Part shown: positions 49,472 to 62,000 of the stretch, piece after piece
How the letters are laid out: each line of letters opens with the position of its first letter
How positions within the stretch are numbered: position 1 is the first letter of the stretch
NCBI GenBank assembly: GCA_021234535.1
Contig: CM037841.1
Location: 11,490,825 to 11,554,824 of the forward strand
Source: Stichopus chloronotus
Lineage: Eukaryota; Echinodermata; Holothuroidea; Aspidochirotida; Stichopodidae
Length of the DNA: 64,000 nt
Direction: 5' to 3'
Made by a program: the position numbers and the translations under genes
The notes under the pieces: model-generated
Seen by the model: only the letters and a program-made list of their open reading frames with translations
Told to the model about the DNA's origin: nothing
Databases searched by the model: none

Positions 49472-49489
49472 GACTAACATTGTATTCGA

Positions 49490-52400
49490 GAGCAATAAGG
49501 TGGAGGCTACATGAGCCTATGTAGCGTGTAGAGAACTTACATCTATGCATACATATAATAGTCAAGAAACAATAAAAAAATGACTAATAAATTATACTAA
49601 CCCATCATTCCGATCCAGGAGTCTTGCTGACAAATGTCTGCGGAACGTTTAGTAAAGAGAGCCCACCAGCAAGAGCGATTTCTTTTACTATAAACTCACC
49701 TAGCTATACATGAATTCTCATATTTATTCTATGACGGGAAACGACAAATTTCCCATCTTACCAGACCGAATGTCTGTGCAGGCCGGAGTTCAGAGTGCAG
49801 TTTGCCTTTACGTAGATATCAAAACCATGATATTTTAGTCTCGTTGTAATAATTATAGTAATAATAGTTTTCCTTGTGAAACGTTGGTATAACGTGTGTT
49901 TTTCTTTTAAGATTTTCGTTGTGTTTTTCTTGGAGATGTGTGTTGTGATTATTATATCACGCTGTTCACCGAAACTGGTTTGTACTTTGGCGGCCATTTT
50001 GTATCTTTGCCGTGTCTGAGCGATAAAGGTGGTTTAAAAATATGGAAATATCTAAACGCCATCAAAAACAGGAATAGAATTGGAAATACAATATTGTTTG
50101 TGCATACTCCTTGAGTTTCATGTGTACTTTGTTTATTCAAGCTCAGTTCGTGATTACTGAATTTATCTACGGCTCTCATTTATGGGAGGCGGTGTATAGT
50201 GTAGGCGCAGGAAGTCCTAGTATTACAGTGTAGTGTTATAGTCCCGGTAATCGATATATCGATTTTTAATAATAATTCTAAACTTAGTTCAAAATGTGAC
50301 AGTTTCTAGCATTTCCAGTTATAAAATGATAAAATATTTCTTAAAATGACTTCCATTTTAATCTATGAGTTACAATAATTTAAAGTTGAGATATTTAAAA
50401 TGAAATTCCACTATATAGAGTTATCAATACATACTACGTGCAAATTGACACGTTTCCATTCCCGTATAGTCAGGTCAGATTCCTAGGTGGAGATAAGATA
50501 ACAGGGGGGGGGGGGGGACTAATCCACCAGTACATGTGGATTAGTTTTTCTGTTTTTCTTCACACAAAGCGCTCTAGGAAAGGAAAATAAGTTAGGGGAT
50601 CCCCTGACTATGGGCCTACATAGTCCCAATTTCAATTGATCAGTCTGTTTAGTTTGATGTCAAAGGTTGTTATTAACATTTAATTCAGGATCAGGAAGGA
50701 ATCTTGGTCAGTGCTGTTTTTATTTGATGGCTGTGGGAGATTTTGCCCGACTTTGGCTCACTGACTTTTGTCTAAATGGTTACTGAGGTAGCTGTTCTCC
50801 GTTGATATTGCAATGTCAACAACTTTTCGGATAAATTGTGAATATTTGTGAACAATGTGAACAAGAAAGCCAAATACATTGATTAAATTTAGGAAGATTA
50901 GAAGTCAATCTCACTCAAGCGTGTAAGTACCATTTTAACTTAGTTTCAGTGATAATTAATTGTCCTTCTTTACATCTTTTATTACGACAGAGCTGGAATT
51001 TCGACATCAATTTTTTGTATCAGAAGTTTCTTTGCCCCTTCAAGAAAAAGGGCTCCCTTACATCTATTATGTCATTGCCATCAGGATTCTCACCATGACG
51101 GTAACCCAATTAATGTATAAATATTGTGGAACCGAGCTAAGCGAAATGTGACTTTAATTTGACCCCAAATCGGCTCCAAATTACCACCACTGTTTTACTA
51201 TTCAAATTTTAATAACGTTGATGTAAAAACTCTTGATGTAGCTACACAGTGATTCTTCTGACTTCTTTCAAGCTGTACAATCAGAAATATTTCATACAAC
51301 TCACCCCCCCCCCCTCCTCGGTTAGCGCCAGAGAAGTATCCGCCAACTCCGTCTGCCAGCCACGAAGGAGTTACCTCACAAAAATTTTACCCCATAAGAA
51401 AAGCCTTCAAAATTCTTTTACCATTGATGAAAGAAAGTTTTCGATTGATTGAAAAAGAAATACGGTAATTTTGAAGAACCAATAGCTGATTCTGTACTGA
51501 AATGTATCTCTTTTCTTTAAAACTATAGCTGAACCTAAACTTAGTCTCGGATCCCAGTCGAACCATGCTTACAATACAGAACAGTCTCCAAAAACCAGGA
51601 GGCGCAAAAAGCTCGAATTACAATGCTTGAAGGAATATGGAGTCAACGACGGGAAGGCGGGGAAGGGGGGTGTTAAATTTTTAACGTTTGCACGTAAGGT
51701 GCCCTTTTCAAACAAGTATCGGGGGGGGGGGGGTAAGTGGGAAGGAGGGGGAGGAAATCTCTGGTGTGTATGATACGAATGAGGAAGACTAGTGCTACCT
51801 CAGTCCTAAGTATTCCTGTCCGTTTTTTTTATTCTTTTTTTTTTGATTAACTTTGGCCTTGAAATAATCTGTGTCTCTCTTGACCAGTGTCACGCAGAGA
51901 GCTAAAATAAATTCTTGGATGCTGCCCTCTGTTTAATAGGCGAGTTCTCTTGGAGAACTGAGCCAGGCTGTATAGCAAAGATCGCATATTTTCCTGTTGT
52001 TAAACAAAATGGGGAAATGTTAAGCCGCTAAAGGAATGCGCTGAGTAAGGGCGTCTCCCGCGAAAAGCAGGCAGTTGCCGCACATCTTGCAATGGGGACG
52101 GACTAGACTTGAGGAACAAGCTTCGACCGATATTTGCTGCCAAGAGAAGATTTATCATTGAGGGTAATATATTTATGTCTACTGTGAAGACAAAATAAGC
52201 AATTCGTCGCAGAGGTCGATTATTGCAGTGAAGATATCGTCGTTAAGGTCGATATACAATATAATATAAACAAAATACAATATTTTGTTAGAAAGCCGTC
52301 CATTGTTGTATGACAAATGTATGCTTAGTTGCCATATTGGGAGATTCTCGGGGACGAATAAGTCACTTTTGACAAAAGGTTTTGGGTATGGTGATGCTAG

Positions 52401-53041
52401 TCAGGTGTTGTAATTTTGTACATTCCACAAGGGTTTGCACGAGACAGTTTTGGCTCTTTACCTCAGCCACTACCCATACCCTCAGTCATCTCATTACCTC
52501 GGCGTATTCATACCCGGCTCTTCCAAGGGACAGCTACACACGTGACCTATACTGGACGCGGAACGTTTTTCAAAAATGAAATCGCGTACGTAGCCACCGG
52601 ATTATCACAACCAAACACCATTCGCGTATATACCCACTTTTAGCCACCGTGAAGGAGTTTCTCTCGAACCCACAAGTCTGACAATCTCAAGGCGGACGGT
52701 TTGGTTTATTTACTTAATTTCTATACTTGTAAAATGTATATATGTTCTTTTACGCAACTAAGATCCAATTTAAAACTCTTGCAACATATAATACCAGAGA
52801 ACTACTGTTTTGGTGTTGACGTGTTTACAGGGCTAACCTTTAAGAACCTTCCGAACTCCGACCCACATTCTGTCCAACCTGTGACAACCGGGGTTCGAAA
52901 TTGGTAACTAGTACCTGAAAATCAGGACCCTGCTCTAACAACAATTATTTTACTGATAAATATACGTAGTACACCATTCTAGTCAGTAACTCCTTCCTGC
53001 CATTGTTTCGACGTTTTGGAGCTTATTTTAGATAGGTTGCA
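49490..53041. other. Intergenic region between the myosin light chain and olfactomedin genes
   Basis: It contains one small inverted-repeat element (50461-50616, listed separately) and homopolymer tracts (C run near 51305-51313, G run 51721-51733). No coding exon is recognised. The promoter of the olfactomedin gene lies at its right end. Confidence 0.5.
50461..50616. mobile_element. Small MITE with ATAGTCAGG termini
   Basis: CCCGTATAGTCAGG (50461-50474) is matched in inverse orientation by CCTGACTATGGGCC (50603-50616), and the similarity extends a further ten bases inward with mismatches. The interior holds a G run (50504-50517) and an inverted repeat AATCCACCAGTACATGTGGATT-like hairpin (about 50521-50543). 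It is non-coding. The superfamily is unresolved; a TA target is possible. Confidence 0.45.
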
Positions 53042-53049
53042 TATAAATA
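53042..53049 (+). promoter_or_regulatory. TATA-like box of the olfactomedin gene
   Basis: TATAAATA lies 67 bp upstream of the start codon at 53116. That would place transcription initiation near 53070-53080 with a 5' UTR of about 40 bp, a normal arrangement. The call rests on motif and spacing only. Confidence 0.4.
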
Positions 53050-53115
53050 ACGAAACGAATAAAAAGACAAACATTTACATAATCAGCGAGAGTTAAACTG
53101 CAGCTGCATGCCACG

Positions 53116-56100
53116 ATGGAGGGACTGTTGTATCACATTTTGCTGGCTTTTCTAATCGCAGGGGCTTTTGGTTCCACGTACTCCTCCATGGTCACTGCTG
53201 GTGGTGATTCGGTGAGTAGGCCTACCATTCGTGCTGGTCTGCATTTTCTTACGATGCTGAAGTTTATACTTCTTGTATAGGAAAAGTGGGAAACATACTT
53301 TCGATACTTTCAGATATTTAGGCAATTTTAGCAAGTTGTATGTTGTGAAAAATATAGACCCTTATCGTACGTTGCTAGGTTTAGGTGGCAAGTTTTTCAT
53401 GTTAGAGAATGACAAAAAAGACTCAAACAAACAAAAAACAATCGAGATAAAGAACGGAAAGCACTGAAATTAACCGAGAACACGTTTTTCCGTGACAAAA
53501 ATCTAAAATCAAGGGAAAAATAAAATGGCAAGGAAGAAAAATAAAAAGAAATTTGTCAACGAATACATCGACTAAGATAACTAAAAGAGTATTCAAGAAA
53601 CCCCTTTACCGTGCCTAGATTAGCTGTTATACCGAAATGTGAACACAGAAGTTGAACTACATCACACAAAATCACGGAATTTCGTATTTACAACCACCCT
53701 TGAAAATCGGAGAATTGGGCTTCTTAAAACTTGAAAACTTGCCAATGTAACTGAGTCCCTCGTCACTTTAGTGAGATGAACACGTCGACATAAAACAGAA
53801 TGCAGTTGCTGGACGGTTAAATCATTACTCTGCTTGTTATGTAAGTTATTTAATTTTAAATTATAGAAAAAAAAAGCAAAAAACAAGAACGAAAGAATGG
53901 GGTGCTTGAGGGGAAAAAAAAAACAAGTGCCAAGAGAAATAGTAATAAAACGTTATAAAAATTTATGCAACAAAGCAAAGATGGAAGGATGAGGGAAAGA
54001 TTTTTTTTTTTTCAATTTCCCGAAAAGTTTTTGTCTCCAGTCCTATCGACGGCAGTCAGTAACATGAATATTCATTCCCTATTTAGACAGATACGAGAAC
54101 CTCATACGAAACTTCTCAGCAAGAAAATGGAACCTGCATTTGTCAAATAGAGATTCCAAGAACCATTAATTGCTCACCAATATGGAATGTCTGGGAACTA
54201 CCAAGAACTGCGTCACAACAGGTAAATGATTAAATACTAGAGAAGAATATGGATACGGTTTGACGAAGACATTGCACAAGTTGACAGAAAATTCAGTCTG
54301 AATTCAAAGTTCTGTAAGCGTGTTCCCCACTGATCTAAAATTTCAAAAGTTTTAAAACTTGTTTGTTACGCTTTTAGTGGATTTATTGGTCTCGCCAATT
54401 TCTTTATATCATGAGTCACCGAAGGTAGACATGTGTAATTCACATCCTGCTGTTGTTTTTCAATATTTTTTCTCTAAAGATTCAGTTCTACTTGATGAAA
54501 CTAGACTTCTACCAATTATTGATGATATATTAACAAAATGTGCAAACGATAACAATCTAGACACAAAGTGTTCGCAATTTTTTAGATGGGTCAGTGGACA
54601 GATGAGCGTCCGTTTCATATTGATAGTGTGTGTGTGCGTGGGGGAGGGGGGGGGGGAGGAAACATCTGGCCTAAAACCTTTTCCTCCTAAAAGTGGTGTA
54701 AGCCATGACGTAAGCAGGTGGAACGAAAAACAGTATGAGGGAGGGTCCGCTTTGGGACCCCGGATGGGTCAAGGGTGGAACCTCTCACTGGTCCAGGGGG
54801 CGAAGCCTCCGAAAGACTTTTGCGATACTTTGCATATCAAAATGGTAAAACAGGTGCAGCTGTGTATCGCTACCATAAGATTGACCCCAACGTTTGTCCT
54901 CCATTTGCATTCGTAACTAAAATCGAAAGTATTTTAAACTTGTGCATACTATTTATATCGACAACTCGTAACTGCAAAACCCCCTCCCCTATTTTGATGA
55001 TTAGCCTATAACCGAGGCTAACTTTTGGTGTTGTCAGAAAGCAGAACTACGTAAGCTAAAGTAGTAGGCCTGAGGCTGCCGGATCCCCTGCCACCAGTGT
55101 AAGTAGACTTTGAGCAAAGGATTGAATCGGGGGAAGTAATGACCCCATTAACATGGAGACTTCTAGACAGGATCGCGTACCGAAAAAAAAAAAAAATGCT
55201 GATAGAAATACCTCTGAGATTGAAGGAGACGGCACTCCTCAGTTTTTGTGGCCTTGTTAATTTCTGCTCAATAGTTTTTTTTTAAGAACATAGGTTACAA
55301 TTCCACTAACAATAATGTATTTTGCTGTTTGTTTGTTTTTTTTTGTTATTTCAGGTTAGAAAACTTGTGGGTGATGAGGAGAAATATGTTAGTGTCCCCT
55401 CCTGTCAAAAAGGGGAGTGTGTGTGTGTGTGTGTGTGTGGAGGGGGGCACATGATAAGTTGAAACCGCACTTTCTTCAATCATCTAACGAATGTGTCTTA
55501 CGGTAATTCATTTACAATCTTTTATATTTTGTCCATTATTACACAGCTTTCTCAACTCTCCTCTCGAGTAGACCAATTCACAACCTCGATAGAAGCTCAA
55601 GAAAGTCGCATTTCTTCACTGAATGAAAATAGGACGTCAGTGTTAGAGAAACTGGAACGGATCGAGACCGGCAGTCCGGTGATGACCAAACCAGAGTTTG
55701 ACTTATTCCGAGAAGATATCGAACACATAGAGCAACTGCTGATGTTGGTGATGAGTAACTCGTCAATATCACGTGACTTGGTGATCGGTCTAGAAGCAGA
55801 GCTGAGATGAAACACCAAACTAAATGTTTAATAACAGAATTCATGAATGTGCGGAAGATGAGTGGAATTCGATGGATGTATCTAGTAAGTAAGTAAATGA
55901 AAAAAAAAAATAAAACATGCTGGTGCCCTTTTCACTTAACGCGTTTTTTTTTCTTTGGGGGAGGGGAATAGATTTAAATTAACAAATGATTAGGCTTAGT
56001 GGGTCTTTAACATAACAGATAGGACAATGACCAAGAATCGACCATCTATAGTATTCTTTTATACATTTAGGGCGAATTCTAACAAATCACAGTTACACAA

Positions 56101-58885
56101 AATAAGTGGACAGTTTGTTTTTGGGATTCGTTATTTAGTCTATCTGTACTTTACAAGGTACAATTCTATCTCCTTCGTTTATGTTATTGTAAGGTCCGGA
56201 ATATGACTGCTGTGATGAGAAACTTTGGAGGTGCACAGGACGAAACAGACCACGTACGACTTCTAACTGAGATCGAGAGTTTGAAGAAAAGGTTGGCGGA
56301 CTGCCAAAACGAAGACGCAACCGAAGAAATGGAAAACTTCTTCTCTTTCAAGCGGGATACCCCGGGGACTGCAGGTGAGTCCATAAAGAATAATATAGTG
56401 GACGATCCACAGATCTTAATCCAAAGGAGAATGCTAACTCTATGTATAAATTACCAATTGTTTGTAAACTGAAGCAAAAAAAAAAAAAAATAGTAAGCTC
56501 GTTTAACTTAAACGTGGCCATATTTCATCTCGCAATTTAAATTGTATTACATTTGTATGTCTTTTACACATTTTCCTTCTTCTTTTATTCAGGGTCGCCA
56601 GTAAGGGTAGCCATGCATGGCTTACTGAGCTACCCTCTTGAACAAAGCTGAAATAAAGATATAGGTGTTGCATACTGCTAAATTGTGAAAAAAATTGATT
56701 ATGAATTGATGATAAAAAAATGATTCTAAATCTTCTTTCAACTTTAAAAATAATATGTGGAACAGAACAGCAAGCAATATCCCTATCTCGAATGATTTAG
56801 ATTATGATGTAGGCTAGAACTTGCATCACGCCTCATTAGTTACCCGCTGGCCAACTGTCTAGGCTGTGGCTTCATCCTGGAAGGTTCCACTTCTAACTTA
56901 GGTCCTCACCATCAATTGATGGTGTTACAATAGAAGATGATACGGTTGAGAAGAAATTTTTGTAGCTGTGTATTTCAGAAAAAGCCTTTCTATTGTGTTC
57001 GCTCCATTTTTAGATTCATGCAAGAAATTGAAAAACGTGTCTGTGCCATATACATTGAAAGATTGGTCGACATCTCCCAGAGGAACATGGTTTCGAGATC
57101 CAATTAAAGATGTCCAAAAGGTTTATGTTTTTACTCTTAGGTAAGTCAATGGTCAAGTATCGTTTTTCATGCAGTTTCTAAGTAATTTATATCATTCTAA
57201 AACAAGCTCGTTTATGAAGTTGAAGATATCTAGCTGTTTATCCAGTCAAAATATTACTTTATAGCAATGACATGCGGAAATGAAGCCTATGTAGGTGGCT
57301 AATGGAGAATTTTAACACTAGTAACTCCGATACGCAGACTGGACCACGTACACCCCCCCCCACCCCCTGCAGGAGAGAAGGAAAGAAAACGACTCGAGCA
57401 TTGATATTACTGAAGCAGTGTGGCTAAATACTCCTTGTAACGATGTATAAAAGGCTGATTAAATTACATATATGTCCCTGTGAGAGGTGGTCATGTAAGG
57501 ATAACGATCTGATATTTAGGTCAGTCGTTGGTGCGATGTTGAAAGTTACATCATTTGCACAAAAAGTGACGTAACGATTGACCGTTTTTGGCGACACTTT
57601 CAGACCCACGAGTAGTTAATCGTGACGTAATTTTGGTCGAAACCGATATTTTGTTTCCACACCGTCGTTCTAAACTTCATGTTAACATGATTTCTGAAGA
57701 ACTGATAGCCTATGGTTCAACATGGTATATGTCACTGTTGCCCAGTGAACCATTGTATAGGCCCATAACATATTAATCTCACAAGTCTTTTTGTGATTGT
57801 TAATTAGTATCACCTGGAAGTGATTAGTTTGTGTACAGTCGGGTCACATACATGTTGTTGCTTACAGTTAGCTTATATTCCTTTGAAACAATTGAATTCT
57901 ACTCTCTGTAAAATAGAGTGAAATTCACTCAAAAAGAGAGTGTAAATGAACTTGTCCCAGTAAGGGTGAATTTTACCGAGAATGGAGTGAAAATTAAAAA
58001 AGAAAGCGATATTCCACTCCATGTGTAGGAAAAATCGTTTGATTTGAGTAAATTTTCCCTCTATTCTGGGTGGTAATCACTTTTACTACGAGTGGGTCAT
58101 AAATGCAATCTTTTTGAGTGAATTTCACTTCGTTGATTTTAGAGAGGAAAGAGACTGGTTTTCTGTTGTTGGTGACCATTGCAACAGTTCCAAGCAATTA
58201 ATATCAATATTAGACAAAAAAATATTTAGGCCTGCTAGTGATTAGGAAGTCTCTTGTGAATTCTTTACGTACCGTATATTGAAACTTGTATTGGTACCAT
58301 CGAAACGCTTCAACCTTTTTTTCCCCTTTCTTTCATAAACGATACTCAACTTCGTCGTATCGTAGTAGTAGCGACGATTACCAGGGCTATGTCGATGTTT
58401 ATGAATCCATGAAAACACTCCAGTATGGCAGCAGAGAAAGAAGGATAACCCTGACGGAGAACGCACAAGGAACAGGAATGGCTGCCTACAACGGCTCCCT
58501 TTACTACCATGTATATAACAGTCGTCATATTGCCCGCTACGATATTGAACGTCAGCGGTTGCAGAAATCTTTGCTCCCTAGCAACACACGAATAGACAAC
58601 CAAGGTGCTTACCTGTCGAGCGCCCACACTGACGTTGATTTTGCCGTCGACGAAACCGGTCTCTGGGTTATCTTCTCCACGTCTTCCTCCAACGGAGTCG
58701 TCGTCGTCATCAGTAAACTGGACCCGGAAACACTATTACGAACCAACACCTGGACTACCAGCGTAGCAAAGTCCAATCAGGGTAATTGTTTCGTAACTTG
58801 TCAGGTGCTACACTGCACCAACAGTTACAACACCCATGACGCCAAGATCAACTACTGCTTTGACACCAGATCATCCAGTGAATAG
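53116..58885 (+). CDS. Secreted coiled-coil olfactomedin-domain protein (amassin-like), interrupted by an in-frame TAG
   Basis: Exons: 53116-53211, 55547-55780 (or ending 55747), 56194-56374, 57014-57140, 58366-58885. The signal peptide (about residues 1-19) is hydrophobic with a GAFGS cleavage region. A heptad-like coiled coil follows (SRVDQFTTSIEAQESRISSL; IESLKKRLADC). The olfactomedin domain begins at DSCKKLKNVSVPYTLKDW, with the first domain cysteine, and proceeds through GTWFRDP, GTGMAAYNGSLYYH, HTDVDFAVDETGLWVIF, SKLDPETL and CFVTCQVLHC, which holds the partner cysteine. NRT, NVS and NGS glycosylation sites are present. Such proteins are extracellular; sea urchin amassin links coelomocytes into clots. 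At 58883-58885 a TAG ends the frame, yet 42 in-frame codons of good domain sequence follow. Exon 2 has only weak donor sites (GTGATC or GTGATG), and its frame otherwise hits a TGA at 55808. It could be a decaying copy, a polymorphic null, readthrough or a sequence error. Confidence 0.85.
53212..55546. other. First intron of the olfactomedin gene
   Basis: It contains a G-rich, CG-containing segment at about 54640-54830 with 'gtccaggggg' type sequence that looks like a dispersed repeat, and a (GT)n tract at 55417-55439. An open frame at 54359-54916 runs through this repeat and has no domain, so I do not call it. Confidence 0.45.
55417..55439. repeat. (GT)n microsatellite
   Basis: About eleven GT units lie about 110 bp upstream of the acceptor of olfactomedin exon 2. 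Confidence 0.9.
57902..58146. mobile_element. Foldback/MITE element with about 35-bp inverted ends
   Basis: The left end (57902-57936) contains GTGAAATTCACTCAAAAAG. The right end (58110-58146) contains its exact 19-base complement CTTTTTGAGTGAATTTCAC. The outer part is matched imperfectly (CTCTGTAAAAT versus CTCTAAAAT). The 19-base block itself starts with the palindrome GTGAAATTCAC. It has no coding capacity. It lies in the last intron of the olfactomedin gene, about 220 bp before the final exon. Confidence 0.65.
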
Positions 58886-59014
58886 TTCCTGTACGTACCG
58901 ATCGACAGCAAATACCTCAAAACCTACGCCCTCTCCTACAATCCGTATGATCAAAAGTTGTATGGTTGGGATGATGGTTACCAGGTCATTTACCAACTGT
59001 TATTGGAGCAGTAA
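58886..59014 (+). other. In-frame continuation of the olfactomedin domain beyond TAG
   Basis: Directly after the TAG the same frame encodes 42 residues ending in TAA (59012-59014). They include SYNPYDQKLYGWDDGYQVIY, the conserved last blade of olfactomedin propellers, where family members carry the pattern YNP..k.LY.WD.g..v.Y. With it the protein would be about 427 residues; without it about 385 and missing the closing strands of the propeller. Conservation of this tail implies that the stop is recent, read through, or an error. Confidence 0.8.
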
Positions 59015-62000
59015 AATTTAATGAATAGTTTCGGTTATCCTATTACCTCAAGCTCCTCCTGAAAGTTTCTTTAAGGTTTGTTTCAAACTGAAGCCTAATC
59101 TTCGTACCATCGCCGAATGCGGGCTGTATCTCTTTGGGCAATGTCTTGAGGATAATCTTAAAGGGGCTCATTGAGTAAATTTGTGGTGATTTTGAAAGAT
59201 ATAAACACATAACAATATACATTGTAATTAACATATTCAGTCAGGTTTCAGATGGCATAGTTATGAAAACTGTCCAAAGTGTTGACCACTGGTTGTGTGC
59301 ATGTAAATATAGTACTAATATGAAAAGCGTCTGGTCACAAATTGTCTAAAACCAAATTAGATCGCCAATTACTCACTCATTAATGTTCCTCTGTATGTGA
59401 CAGATCTGTATTCTGTTAGTTTGACCATTTGTCATTAGTATGTAAAGGAAACTCGACAGGTTTAGAAAATTCAGTGAATTTCATGTAACAACTCAATGTT
59501 AGATGCATATCAGGTAAAAGTTTGAAAATCGTTGTACTTTACGGGATGCAATACTTAAAAGTTTGCTTTCGGACATTACGAGTAATATTATTCATACAAA
59601 GCAGGGACTAACTAGCTTCGATTCTTGAATGCTTGTCATGGTTTTTTTTTGTTTTTGGTTTTTTAATTCCATTGATCTGCAATGGTGCTCGAGAATACTT
59701 GTGTTAGGCCTATACATTTTCATGCACGCACGGTAATTGAAGATTCCCTGTGAAAATAAGCAAGCAGTATTATGGTTTTCAGTGTAGTTGTTGGTAACCC
59801 AAGTCACAGGCATTCAAGTTGGCCAACTTTTGCTATTTACTTGTCACTGTGGCGGTGTTAAGTAGCATTGACTACAGTATAGTGATTAGACAATACTTCA
59901 ATGTCTCAGTTCGAGTTGAAGTTACCATTCTCACTTTCAGTGTGTCTCGTAGGCCATATACTGGGCAGATCAGTGCAACATACATGTCCACGATCACAAA
60001 ATGGGCTTTCATCTACTTGCCTGTAAGTTCAATTCTTCTAGTTGAATCTGCGAGTTCCTTTATCGAGAACTCGTTGGAACTGGATGCCACCATCTTTCCC
60101 TTCCACTACTGGTAACTGACATATCAATTAGGATACGTGCAAGTATTTACAGATATTTCGTACCTCTCCAATTGGAAACATCATTTAATTTGTGGGTGTT
60201 CCAATTATTAATAAGACAAATTTAACTGCATTTGAAGGGAGAGGGGATGGAGGAAAGCTTAGGACTGTGGGGGTGTCCAGGTACCTTACCACGACCATAT
60301 TCTGTACCAAACAATGAAACAGAAGTTAGGCATGATTCCAAGGTAGAGTTTTTATTTTTATATTTATTATCGTGCCCTTCCCTTTTATAAATTTACAATA
60401 TTCAATCATAATAATAATGATAATAATAATAATGATATCTGATATTGATAACGAGTAGGAATAAATCAACTTGGTTAAGATTTTGACAATGATGATAATA
60501 ATAGTAATAAATGAAAAAGGATTTTAAAATTACAAAGAAACCTACAAGCTACATAAATCTAACTCAAGTACTTTTTGTAAATCACATAATACACACACAC
60601 AATACACCAAGGAACCTTTACCCTGGTCTTTAATGGACTTTCTGGTGTCAACATGTGGGAGGCAGCAGGTATTCAAGAACTTTAAAAGCTTCTATCCTCT
60701 ATATTGTTTTGCATTTATCCAAAGGCTTAGGTTACATATTGTGAAAAGGTCAAACCATTACCAAACTAAAGGGTGCAAGGTGGGTGGTAAGAGCTGGGCA
60801 GCTGACCAATTTTTTTCTATCAAAGTTGCCCATATCCAACAGTGAATATCTGGGTGGATGGACCCCTTTCATTCTAATTCAGTTGTAACATTATCTGCAC
60901 ACTGGAATGCAAGGTTTTATCATTTTATTTGATTGTTCTCTTCAATCCTATAATACTAACCTACACAGTGAAGCACAAAAAGAAAAAGCTACTGAAAAGC
61001 AATTTTGTGTGAGCCGAAGACAAAGCAGGCAAGCTAATGACAATTAGATGAGCACATAAATCCATAGTTTTGTTTGGTTTCTTATTCATGTCTCGAGACA
61101 TGCACATCATACATGATAGACCTGACTTGTCAGGGTCATTGTCGGAGACATTGAGAAAGGTTGAGTCTTAAGACTTGTCAAAATGCATGATATCATGTTA
61201 TTATGGGTTGGGTGAGACTAGGGTAGGGACCTAATGAATATTTACCTTTCATATTCAGAACCATCTACATCATTTCAATACCAGAGGACAGACATTTGAA
61301 GGGCATTGTTGCGTGGCTTCTCTACCATCTTAGTTAAAACTTAGATCAGTATGTGAGCTACCTTTAGTGCTGCCTTCTGTCTGGCTGAACAGGACATCCC
61401 AATCAGAAATGACAGCAGCAAATGCTGCAGCATCTCAACAGTTTTTCTTTCTTTTTTTTTTAAAATTTCTAATTCACCAAAAATATCGACAACAAACAAC
61501 AACTTTAAATCCAGTGCACAGATAGATGACTTCAAATCTTTCAGCACCATTCAGAACCAGTATTCAGGCAGTTTCTTTGATTAATACTTGTGAAATTATT
61601 ACCCACAGTTTTTGAGAGAAGGGTTTGGGATGCACACCATAATTGTTTCTGCCGACACATGTTGTGAGGAAACATTTTTCGTTGTAACCCGATCATCGAG
61701 CTTGAGCATTTTCACGACACTTTCAGATATCCTCAGGTCGCAAATTCGATGTCAAAGTTGCATGTCGACAGGTTTCACTTTGGTTTACCACCGATCTGTG
61801 AACTACATTCTGTAACCTTACACTTGGATCTGACATTTCGTGATGAGATTTGACTGTTCATCGAAAAATATCCACGCAAATTACCTCGAATGTGGACGCA
61901 TTCAAATTCCAAAACTATGCTTGCATAATTAAGACCCTTGAATATAAAAAACTTTGTTGTAGTACACATTATGATATGAAAAAAAAAAGGCTGAATGAAA

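Noticed and set aside
54359..54916. 185-codon open frame in the first olfactomedin intron
   Set aside because: It runs through a (GT)/(G)-rich and repeat-like segment, has no domain and no in-phase splice sites.
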